A stretch of 64,000 nt of DNA from Apus apus (Eukaryota > Chordata > Aves > Apodiformes > Apodidae). A model generated the notes under the pieces. It searched no databases, was not told the DNA's origin, and saw nothing but the letters and a program-made list of their open reading frames with translations. The stretch lies in assembly GCF_020740795.1 (NCBI RefSeq), contig NC_067285.1, forward strand, positions 34,543,318 to 34,607,317, read 5' to 3'. Of the stretch, positions 9,930 to 19,800 are shown piece after piece. The translations under genes and the position numbers were made by a program. Position 1 is the first letter of the stretch; each line of letters starts with the position of its first letter.

Positions 9930-12900
9930 CTACCAGATGTACCCGCCGTCGTCACCCTCTCCTGCTTCGCCCTCCTCTTCCTCTCCTTCCTCTCCCGCCT
10001 CCTCCGGCTCCTTCTCCTCCTCGTCCTCCCAGCCCACGCTGCTCCCGAAGTCACCCGAAAACCCCGCTGCCTCCTCTGCGGGGACAAGGGGCAGAGGCTG
10101 GTGGCCGGGTCCTGGGTGGGGCTGTCACCCCCCCACACACACACACACCCCACCACCCCCCACCCCAGCACTCACCACAGTCAGGGGTGCCGTGGCTGCG
10201 GGTACCGGTCAGCTCAGCCCCGTGGGGATCCACGCACCAGCACTCCCCGCCGCCCGGCTCGCACTGCGCCCGCCGGTAGTACCCGTCCTCATCACAGCTG
10301 GGGATGAAGGTGCCTGCGGGGACAATGTCACCCCCAAAACACGGGCGGTGCCAAGAGGCCACCCCCCCCCCCCTACAAAGACATGCCCCCGGCCAGGGGA
10401 CGGGGATCCTGGTGACCCCTCACTCACCCGGCTTTTTTTTGGCTGCTTCTTGGATCTGAATCTGCTCCAGCTCCCTGAGGCAAGGCGGCTCTGCAAGCCC
10501 CCCCACCCCAGACAGCACTCTTAGGGTGGGGGGGGAGCCCCTGGCCCCATGGCATGCCCCCTCCCCCCAGACCTTGCAGTGTGCATCCCCTCCACCCCCA
10601 TAGTGTCCTTTCCCTTTCCCTTCCCGGATCCCACGGGCTGCATCCCCCAACCTGCATCCCATGACCTGCATCCCACAACCTGCATCCCACCCACGACCTG
10701 TATCTCCCAGACCCAACAACAGCACATATCTTGCCCCCTCCAACCCATACCCCAACCCCACAGCATGGATTCCCATGACCACAGGGCATGCCTCCCCTCC
10801 TCCCACCACGGGCTTGCACCCTCCACCCTCCCCTGCCCCGTCCCAGCCCGTCCCCACGCACTTTCCCTCCAGAAGCAGAAGCACCACTCGGGCGCGGAGA
10901 CGCGGCCGTCCCTGGAGGTGTCGCAGGAGTTGAAGAAGGCTCTGATGCACACCTCGTACTTGTCCAGGTTGATGGCAGCCAGCTCAGCTGCCTCCAGGAA
11001 GAGATCCCCACTCGTGTCCAGCCGGGAGAACATCCACCCCACCGCCTCCTTGCAGCTGGCAGCCACGCTCCTCTCCAGCACTGTGGGGCAGGGTTTGGCC
11101 CTGTGACTGCCCGGCTCCACGGGAACAGGGCCCCCACGTCCCCTCCCCGCGTGGTGAGGACACGAACCCGTGGCGGGGCTGGCGGGGAGCCCTCCGGAAC
11201 CGTTCTGCTTGGCGTTCTCCTTCAGGAGCTGGAACCAGTCGCGCAGGCGGTCGCCCAGGTCGGCCAGGTCCTGCCCGGTGCACGGCTCTGGGGGTCCCGG
11301 GAGGGTGGTGGGGGGCATCAGGAAGGGTAGGGCTCAGGGACACCCCCCGGTGCCCCCCGTGTCCTTGCTCACCTTGCTTGCCGTCGGCGGCGGGGCCGTG
11401 TGGGGCTGGGCAGGGGCACTGCCCCTCGCACCGCACGGTCAGCTGCTTGCTGGCCAGGCACGCCTGCTGCTCCAGCTTGCACTGCGGGGCAGCAGCGGAG
11501 CGTCGACGGGGGCGGGGGGGGACACGCGTGGCACAGTGTGTCCCCCCTCCCCACGACCAGGTGCCACCGTCCTTACCGCCGAGCTGTAGGTGTGGCCATC
11601 GGAGCCACAGACGGCGGCAAGCGGCGCGGCGTGGCAGGGCTTGCAGCCCCCGTGGCCCTTGGCCCCCAGCGGCTTGATCCTGCGTGGGGAAGAGAGGGGC
11701 AGGGGGACGGTGCTGAGCCCCATCCCCCGGCTCGCTGTGTCCTCCGGTGTGTCCCCCTGCTTGTCCCCAACACCATCCTACCTGTGCTCCAGCTTCTTGC
11801 GGCTGATGCACATGGCGCGCTGGTAGCCCTGGGCCACGCACACCTTGTGCCGGCTGCACTTCACCTTCTGGCAGGGGTCCTTGGTGGTGTCCAGGGCTGG
11901 GGGCAGAGAGGGGCCGGGGCAGGGGGGTGCAGCAGGGACCCCCAAGGGAGCCCCAGCAGTGCTGGCCACCAGCCGGCCCGGCACAAAGCGCCATTCAGGC
12001 TGCAGCTGGGCAACCCGCCTCGGCACCGGCTGCCGCTTCCCAGCACGTGCCGGCCCCGCCACTGCTCCCAGCCGGAAGGGAAAAGCTCGGGGGGTGCAGG
12101 CAGAAAGTGTCCCCACCCCCCCACCACCCTCATCTCCATGCCAGCTCCCCCCGTGCCCCATCTCAAACCCTTCCCAGCGGTACCTTCGTCCCCGGGCTGG
12201 TTGTCCTCCCAGCTCTTGATGTAGTCATCCTGCAAAAGTGGGGAGAACCTGGATGAGCGGGGGTGGTGGGAGAGGTGCCACCACTGGCCCGACCAGGCTC
12301 CCCCTGCACACACGTGTGCTGCACACACACACCCCCTCGGGCCCCCTCCCGTGCCCAGAGGGGAGTGAGCAGGGCTAGGGGAGCAGCCACCCCCCCCAAA
12401 AAAACCACCTCAGCAGCCCCCCTGGTGCTCACCTCCACCTCCTGGCAGCGTGGTGGTGAGACAGCGTGGCCCACACCCAGAAAGAGAGAGAAAGAGAGAG
12501 CGTGAGCACCCACCCTCAGCCCCAGGGCAGCCCGGAGCCCCCCAGCAATGGGCACTCACTGCCAGCCCAGGCACCCCGACCCTCTGAGTTGCCCAATGCT
12601 CCCCCCACCAGCCCCAGATGCCACCACCAAGACGCTCCCCCACCTCTGGCTCCGGAGCTGCAATCCCGGAGAGCCTTTATGCGGGATAAAACGCTTTCCC
12701 CATCACCCCTCGGCCACCCGGGATAGGCAGGGAGCAGGGAGGGAAAGAGGGATGGGGGGGAGGAAGCTGCTGGGAGTCCGGGGAGGCCTCTCCACGAGCC
12801 CCATGGGGTGAAAGTCCCCTCGCTGCTACCCTGGTTTTTCAGCAGCCATCCCGGAGGGGGCAGGCTAAGATGGATGTTGCTGCAGAGCTGCTCCCCCAGC

Positions 12901-14844
12901 ACCCCAGAAGCATCCCATGGGAACTCAACCCCTCCCGGCGGGCACCACCCGCTCGCACCACAGGATGCTCCGGGGTGGTTTGGGGTGCAACGAAGGTGGG
13001 AACGTTGCTCCCCCACTTCCCTCCCCAAAGGAGGGTTGTTTTTGGGCCGGCAGCTGGAAGCTAGAGGCAGGGGAGGCAGCTCCGGAGGGGATGTCCCAGG
13101 TTCCGGCACGGCCGGGCTCGCACCGCAATCGATTGCCCGCGTTCCCGTGCCGTGATTAGTAACACTGCGGCTCCCGGCAGCTCCCTGCGGCTCTCGGCAC
13201 CGCCACCGGCCTCCCCTCCCTGCCGCGCCCCCCCAGCGGCGCTGCTGGGCCGAAAACCACACAAATCCACCGGATTTGCTTATTAATCCCTGCTCACCAC
13301 CGACAGAGCCGGCAGCTCCCCCCACCACACACACACCCCGGCCGGGCAGCCCTGGTGGTGGTAGCATAGCCGGGTGGGCTCCACGCCCCCCCCCCCCCGC
13401 GACGTGCTGCCGGTGCCCAAGGATGGGGGTCTCATCCCCCCCGGGATGCCCAGAGTGGCAGGGGCACATCCACACGTGCTGCCCACCCCCCCTGAGGATC
13501 CGCAGTCAGCCGAGGTCCCCAGTGCCCAGTGGTGGCTTTGACCAGCCAGGGATGGTGGTGGGGGTCTCCCAGGTGGGGTTCACCCTGTCCCTCCTGCCCT
13601 CGCCTGGGCTCTATCTCCCTCACCGGTTGCTCTGGGGGGGGTGTGTGGGGGGGTGGGATGGCGGTGCCCCCCCGCCCTGCCCACAGCAGGGCACGTCTCC
13701 CAGCGGCACCTCCTTGGCTGCCAAGGTGAACCTGAGAGCGCATCTGAACAAAGACCGGAGGGGCCGGTGCCCCCTCCCTGCTCAGCTGCCGCAGGTTCCC
13801 CCGACATCCCCCTCCCCGTCCCCCCGCTGGGGAGGCAGCGCCGTCTCCCCACCCCGAGTGGCGGGGGGGGGGAACCTGCGGACAGGGGTGTCCGAGGAGC
13901 CCGGGAAATAATCCCCCGGCTGCCCCGTGAAACGAGGGATTGGAAGGGAACGCCGTCGAGGCCGTTATGAGGGGCTGCGTTCAAGCCAGGGGTTAGTGGA
14001 CGTGCCAGGTCACCTGCAGCAGCTTTTGCCTCCTCATCCTCGCCCCCTTGTGCCCCCCGGCGTCCCCAGGGACCACCACCAGCCCGCCGAGCCCCGGCTG
14101 CGGCAGCCTGCGGGGCTCAGGGGAGGGGTCCGTGTCCCGACCTGTCACCGAGGGGCCGATGCCGCCGCGCAGCCCTCCCTGCCTCCCGCAAAGGGCAGGT
14201 AGGGCCTGTCCGTGCCCCTGCCCGCGCCCCGCTGCGGTGCTTGGGGACAGGAGACAACACCCCCCCCCCGGGCCGGGGTGGGGGGGAGCTTGGCTTTGGC
14301 ATCAAGCCCTGCCCGCGGTAGCCTTGGCATCAGTCACACCAGCTTTGGCGATGGGCACGGCGGCCTGGATGCTCCCGCCGCGGCCGAGCATCCCCCGGGT
14401 ACCGGGGCCGGCAGCAGCCCCCGGGCGCGGCGGGATGCGGGATGCGGGCAGCACCCGAGCATCCCCGGCAGCACCGACCGTCCCCGGCAACCTGCGACGG
14501 AGCCGGGGCCGTGGGGAGCGGGGAGTGGGGGGGGGAGGCAGCGTTGCTGCGGCAGCCGCAGCGGCGGGGAGGGGGCTCCCGGTGCCCGGCGGCGCGTCCC
14601 GTCCTCCCCGCACCCTCCCCGCGCCCCGCAGCCGGGGCGGACTCACGTCTCGGAAGCGGTTCCAGTGCTTGATCCTGCCGCCGTACTGGGAGATGGAGGA
14701 AAGCCACTGCTCGTCCTCCATGAAATTGCCGGGGCTCTCCCCCGCCGCGGCGGGCCCGGGGCCGGTGGCGGGGCCGGCGGTGGCGGCGGGCAGGAGCAGG
14801 GCCAGCAGGGCCAGCAGGGCGCGGTGCCCGCCGCAGCCCCGCAT
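9930..14844 (-). CDS. SPOCK2: SPOCK2 / testican-2, secreted calcium-binding proteoglycan
   Basis: Testican-2 is a secreted matrix proteoglycan of the SPARC family. Coding exons in transcript order: 14844-14647, 12441-12433, 12229-12184, 11896-11782, 11679-11577, 11481-11373, 11287-11168, 11080-10862, 10490-10428, 10313-10176, 10075-9930. All junctions are GT-AG with consistent phases; the total is 421 aa (human 424 from memory). Order: signal peptide with Leu/Ala core (residues 1-23); testican N-terminal segment NFMEDEQWLSSISQY; follistatin/Kazal region with KCSRHKVC and VCGSDGHTYSS; SPARC extracellular calcium-binding domain with two EF-hand-like loops around LDTSGDLFLEAAEL and CDTSRDGRVSAPEW; thyroglobulin type-1 domain with CWCVD; acidic C-terminus ending GGYIW. 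The Ser-Gly of GFSGDFG is a glycosaminoglycan site; the next one reads SS instead of SG. The donor of the exon ending at 11168 is gttcgt, weak but in phase. SPOCK1 and SPOCK3 are excluded by the EVE segment and the C-terminus. Confidence 0.96.
10645..10710. repeat. Short tandem repeat in a SPOCK2 intron
   Basis: About four imperfect copies of a 15-bp unit of the form cctgcatcccacaac, in the intron between 10490 and 10862. The rest of that intron holds no recognised element. Confidence 0.7.
12433..12441 (-). CDS. SPOCK2: SPOCK2 9-nt microexon encoding Glu-Val-Glu
   Basis: On the minus strand ctgccag precedes GAGGTGGAG, which is followed by gtgagc. The nine bases encode EVE and both flanking junctions are phase 0. 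Without them the exons would join as NRFRD-DDYIK; with them NRFRDEVEDDYIK, which matches testican-2 as I recall it. SPOCK1 lacks these three residues. The exon is too short for ordinary gene finders. Confidence 0.85.
12442..14646 (-). other. SPOCK2 intron between the start-codon exon and the microexon
   Basis: 2.2 kb, GC-rich, with short purine runs (for example gaaagagagag repeats near 12479-12500) and C/G homopolymers (for example at 13386 and 13863). No gene, RNA gene or transposon is recognised. CpG density rises toward 14100, where the promoter island begins. Confidence 0.6.
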
Positions 14845-15060
14845 GCTGCCGCAGCGCCGGGGGGGAGCGGGGCGGAGAGGAGCGGAGCGGCGGGAGCGGT
14901 GCGGTGCGGTGCGCACGGGGAGGCGCCGGCGGCGAGTGCGGCCGCGGGGCGGCACCGGGCGGCACCGGCGGGAGGGCCGGGGCGGGGCCTCCACCGCACC
15001 CGCCGCACCTGCGCGCCGGCAGCGGGGCGGAGGGGCCGCTAGCACGGCCCTGGCTCCGTC
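14100..15060 (-). promoter_or_regulatory. SPOCK2 CpG-island promoter and 5'UTR
   Basis: Dense CpG sequence around the SPOCK2 start codon (ATG at 14844-14842), extending about 200 bp upstream and through the first exon into the intron. TATA is not visible. CpG density falls sharply at about 15060, where the minisatellite starts. Confidence 0.7.
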
Positions 15061-15114
15061 CCGCATCCCTGCTCCCTACCGCCTCCCTACCCTTCTGCCC
15101 TGGTTCCTGCCATG

Positions 15115-15790
15115 TCCCCGTGAGACACCCCCAATCCCGCATCGCACATCCCCCGGCCCTGCCACACCCCCATCCGGCGACTCTCATCCCGCATCCCCCA
15201 GCCCTGTCCTCTCTCCACCCTGCCACACTCAGCCTGCATCCCCTGTCCCTGCCCTGTCCCCATCCCACATCACCCATCCCTGTCCTCTCCCCATCCCGCA
15301 TCCCTCATCCCTGTCCTCTCCCCATCCTGCACCCCTCATCCTGCATCCCCTCTCCCCATCCCACATCTCCTGTCCCTGCCACACCCCCATCCTGCAACTC
15401 TCATCCCACATCCCTCAACCTTGTCCTCTCCCCATCTCACATCCCTCATCCCTGTCCTCTCCCCCCCCTGCCACCCTCAGCCTGCATCCCCTGTCCCTGT
15501 CCTCTCCCCATCCCACATCTCCCATCCCTGTCCTCTCCCCATCCCACATACCCCATCCCTGCCCTCTTCCCATCCTGCACCCCTCATCCTGCATCCCCTG
15601 TCCCTGCCCTGTCCCCATCCCACATCCCCTGTCCCTGCCACACCCCCATCCTGTACCCTCATCCCACATCCCTGGTCCCTACCGTGTCCCTATCTCACAT
15701 ACCTCCCATCCCTCCCACATCACCATCTCACTTCCCCCATCCTGCATGTCCAGTCCCTACTGTGTCCCTGTCCCACATCCCCTGGCACCA
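15115..15790. repeat. Degenerate minisatellite upstream of SPOCK2
   Basis: About 675 bp built from short variants of tgtcctctccccatcccacatccc and catcctgcatcccctgtccc. A higher-order pattern is visible: the block cctgccacacccccatcc recurs near 15156, 15374 and 15632, and the block cagcctgcatcccctgtcc near 15230 and 15480. The plus strand is almost free of G, so all three plus frames give long spurious Pro/Ser/His-rich ORFs. Confidence 0.9.
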
Positions 15791-16379
15791 GGGCAAGAGG
15801 ACTTACCTCCTGGCAGGTGGGTCTGCAAGCAGAAAAGGGCAATTTGGTCTTGGAGATACAACTGGAAACGCATTTGGGGGGTGTGGGGGGGGGGTGGAAA
15901 AAGGAAAGCCACTCTGTTTGTAGGTGCAGCCAGAGCACGGTGACACAGCCAGCTCCCTTCAGGAGGGAGGAGGAGGGATGCAAACCTCTTAAGAACCATC
16001 ACTGCTACCAGTGGGTGCTGCTTCCACACTCATGGCAGCAACCAGAAACAGGAAGCAGCCGTCGCCACCGCCAGTCCGTGGCAAAACAGCTCCCATCTTC
16101 CCTTCCCCAGCTGTGAGGTGAGAGCCTCTCTTGCTTGTTCTTACCAAACAGGGAGATGCACGAAGAAAACCTGTGGACTTCACACCTCTGGAGGCTTCAT
16201 GGTGACACCCAAGAGCCTGGAGCTTCTTTTCACGGCGCAACCACCTTTGAGGTGTGTGGCTTCTGACACGCTCCGCAACGGTAACTGGGAAGAGCTCTTG
16301 CCATAAATGCTTGCTTATTAACATCCCTGTGTGCTGGAAGTTTAATTACAGAAACTATCAATGCAACAGGAGGTAAACA
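15791..16379. other. Spacer between the SPOCK2 minisatellite and the ASCC1 3' end
   Basis: About 590 bp with no gene or repeat I recognise. Base composition changes here from very GC-rich to near-balanced. Confidence 0.5.
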
Positions 16380-16401
16380 CTTTGCTTTTGAAGGGAATTA
16401 A

Positions 16402-16407
16402 TTTATT
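16402..16407 (-). terminator. ASCC1 poly(A) signal
   Basis: AATAAA on the minus strand, about 435 nt after the ASCC1 stop codon at 16843-16841. Confidence 0.55.
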
Positions 16408-16676
16408 TGGAGATCGACATCACACGGGCACCCTGCTGGAGATCCAAGCAATGCCTGACCTCACTATTTTAAACCGTGCTCCGGGGAGCTCTCTGGGATT
16501 TAAAATACCTGATTTGAAGAATAAACTTCTTTCTTCTGAAATCAAGTCCTGCTTAAACATCCTTTAAAAAGCCACCTGCATCAGTTTTTGCTAGTTGGTG
16601 TTTTTTTTTTTGGAAAACCAACAGGGAGGACTTTGTGACATTCTGGGGAAAGGAAGCAGAAGGACCCTAGCTCCCC

Positions 16677-16722
16677 TGTCCTGGTTTGAGCCAGGATGAA
16701 GCCAGTTTTCCTTTACTGGTTC
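16677..16722 (+). mobile_element. Short LTR remnant (avian ERVL-like), 46 bp
   Basis: The stretch begins tgtcctggtttgagccagg and matches the left end of the solo LTR at 48235 almost base for base, then similarity stops. It is a fossil fragment only. Confidence 0.6.
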
Positions 16723-16840
16723 CCAAATTCGATGTGCTTTTGAGGAGTCATCCCTGCTTGGAGTCCCTGGGTTCCCAACCAAGATTCACGTCTCACACAA
16801 CCCCAGGTGACCAAGGAGCAGACCTGCTGCAGCAGCCCCT

Positions 16841-19800
16841 TCAGAAGTTCAGCCGCCCTGACGTCGCGTAGTACCCAGAGGCATCCGAGGAGAACCTCTG
16901 GGAAAGGAGCACTGAGTCCAGCTGCACCTCTCCAAAGTGGAAGTTCTCAAAGAGCTGAAAGAGAGGAGAAAAAAAAAAACAAACACCCATCTGTGGGCCA
17001 CCTGGAGAAAGGCAGCCTCTTGCAAAGAGCCTCTGCTCAAGAGACTTGTGCCTTCGACAAAACTGCTCTTCTGATGATTTTTGCCCCCTCGAGACTGCAC
17101 TTGAAAGCAAACAGGGTATGAAACGATCACCTCTTCATCTCCAGCAGTCCCTCAAACCCTTCCCCACCTCACTTGCTGGCTGAGTCTCATCCTCTGGGAG
17201 CCAGGGGAGGCTACTGACCACCCTGAAGACCCACTACCCCCAGGGTGGTTCTCGAGGTCACGGGCTCCACAGGAGCACAGATTGAGCCCAGGGCGTTTTT
17301 AACCATCCAGGCCATGGAATGTAGGACTTGGTCCTAATTCAAACTAGCAGACTGGAGGCACAAGGCTCTTCATCCCGGCACTGACCCCGCTTTGTTCAAC
17401 AAATCCTTCTTTGTTCAGCCAAGAGTTGAGTGCAAATTACAGAGAGTGAGCCAGCACTGGCACCCAGAGGGCACGTCTCTGCTGATTAATCCCTTCGACA
17501 GCAACGGACCAAAAAACCATGACATCAGACTTTCTTCTGGGGAAGTTCAGCAATATTGCTGGAAAGACACCGTGTCCAAGAGCAAAGTGCTCCTCCCAGG
17601 CCATTAAGATGCAGGAAATCGCTCTACCTGGAAACATCAATCGTGCCTTAGGAAAAGCTTTTCAGTGGAGGCACTCATTGCAAAAACTCTGCTTAAAGGG
17701 AGAGCTGTGAGTCACTGAGGGCCTGAGCAGTGACATCTTCTCACTCTGGAAGGCTCCAAAATGCCTGTTCCATCTTATCCTATTGCATTTTCTACCTGGC
17801 GTTGGCAGGGCCGACGGGTTAATTAATTACAGCCCAGCCTCCTAGAGCCAACGGGGCATCAATACCACCACACAGAGAAGGATCCAATGCCAAAGCCCTA
17901 GTTAGCATTTGAAAGGTTGTCCTTCTCCTCCTCTAAAAAAAGCCCTCAGCCCTGCCTGGCACCGATTTGGGCAGGACTGCTCTTTTGTTGGTTCTCCTAA
18001 GGATCTTCTATTCTGGAAATAGCCCTTTTGTTTTTTTTTTTGTAAGAGGAGCAGCCAGGCTTCTTTGGGGACAATTCCTCTTGGCTGTCACTCCTCCACA
18101 AAGGAAAAGTGCCTTAGGGAAGGCCCTTCAGGGCAGAGCAAACAGGGCTTTGGCCAGGGAGCACCTGGGATGAATCCAGCCCCCCTCCAGACTGCCAGCT
18201 CTCCTAGACATCTCCAGCAACTCCACATGCACCCAGCACTCGGGACACCTCTGAAGAGCAGGAGGTATTTATGTGTGCCAAGCCAGTTCCTGGTGCTCAC
18301 TTGAACCCCTGCTTCAGTTTGAAATGGCTGCAGCTGCAGCCAGACACACTGTGCAGAGTTCCTCTTGCCAGCGACCACCTCCTTCACCACAGGCAGTGGA
18401 ACCTCAAGCTGCTTTTGCAAAAAGCACCTGGGCTAGCACAAACCCCTCCAAGAATTGGATTTCTCTTTGCCAGACCCCCACAGGTGGTGGGGCAGCTCAC
18501 CCACACCTCCCTGCAGCTCATCCTGCCTTTGGGGTGACACTTGTCCCTTCAGATGGTGGCACAAGGACTTCCTTAGCACAAAGTCATTTCACTGCTAATC
18601 ACTCAGGTTCACATTAAGCTGCAACTTGGTGCCAGTTCTTCTGAGCAGGTACTTGCCAGGGGCCAGGCCATGGGGGTCACTCAGGTCCCCATCCCCACAG
18701 CAGCCTGGCTTCAAGGGACACCCTGTTGGAAAGACCTTGTGCCAAGGGAGAATCTTAAACAGGGAGAGGAGGAGAAGAGAAATGACTACAGCCATACAAA
18801 CTCCATTTGATGCAATTAAAGATTTATACAATTAAAGATTAATTACGTTCCCAAAAGCCTGCGTCGCTCATGTTAAGAGGACTTAGGATAAAATGTCTCA
18901 TTAATAAGAGATGGCAGTAAAAAGGGGTTGGTCTCCTTTGCTGCTCTTCTTCTGGCTGATCTGAGGAGGAAAGATGATTTCCAGCTCTCGGGGGCTTGCT
19001 GCAGTGCTTGCCCCCAAACCTGCACACCTGGTGCTCTCCAAATGGTCATTCCTATCAACACTCCTTCCCTTCCCACAGCACTTTCCACCCAGGAAAAATG
19101 GAAAACCTTGCTCTCCATTCCCAGTGGTAGGTGGGCTGGTAAGCAAGGAGATACTAGGACGTGAAAAGGTGGTGGGTTGTTTTTTTTTTTCAAAAGAGAG
19201 GAGGGAAGAGCTGCTTTTCTTTCTCTAGAATAAAGTCAATGCAAACATGGAGAAAACAAAACAAAACCCTGGGACCTGCCAGTCCCATGAGAAGCCCTGG
19301 AAGTCAAACCTCTACACAAAACAGCCAAAGGAAGAGTCTTTCAAATCCTTGCTCCTATTATCCACACCACAACCTGGTTTTCTTACCAAATACACGCCCT
19401 TCCAAGCAAAAAGTGGCAAAATGAGTGAATGAGACAAAACCTCCCCCTCTTGCCTCGCACAGCTTCAGGCACACCAGCCCAGAAAGTCAATCAGGAGGTC
19501 CCAGAAGACACTGCCCAGGTCAAGGGCCCTCCATTTCTACGCTGCTAAAAGTGAAGCAAAACCCTTGTACCAAAGCACTTTGTATTCCCTTGGCTTTTAT
19601 AGGACCTGCCACCCTTTGTGTGCCCAAGCCTCTGTGTGTTTCCCAGGGAGAATGCTGCCAGGACTATTGATTTTTGGTAATGTAGCTGTACTTTCTGAGA
19701 GTAAACATGCTACAAGATTTAGAGGACAACCACAGGCAATTTTTTTTTTTTTTTCTGCTCTCCTTTCAAGCTGGCTTCTCATGGATGATGCTTCACTCCC

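Larger units (their letters stand above)
16380..16840 (-). other. ASCC1: ASCC1 3'UTR with poly(A) signal and a short LTR remnant
   Basis: Minus-strand sequence after the ASCC1 stop. AATAAA on the minus strand (TTTATT at 16402-16407) gives a 3'UTR of about 430 nt. A 46-bp piece of the same LTR seen whole at 48.2 kb lies inside it at 16677-16722. Confidence 0.6.

Noticed and set aside
8277-10160. Similar cacccc(acac)n stretches in a TYSND1 intron and a SPOCK2 intron
   Set aside because: These are simple CA repeats in C-rich introns; no longer shared sequence suggests duplication.
14048-15943. 631-residue plus-strand open frame rich in Pro, Ser and His
   Set aside because: It runs through the antisense of SPOCK2 exon 1 and then the minisatellite; low complexity explains its length.
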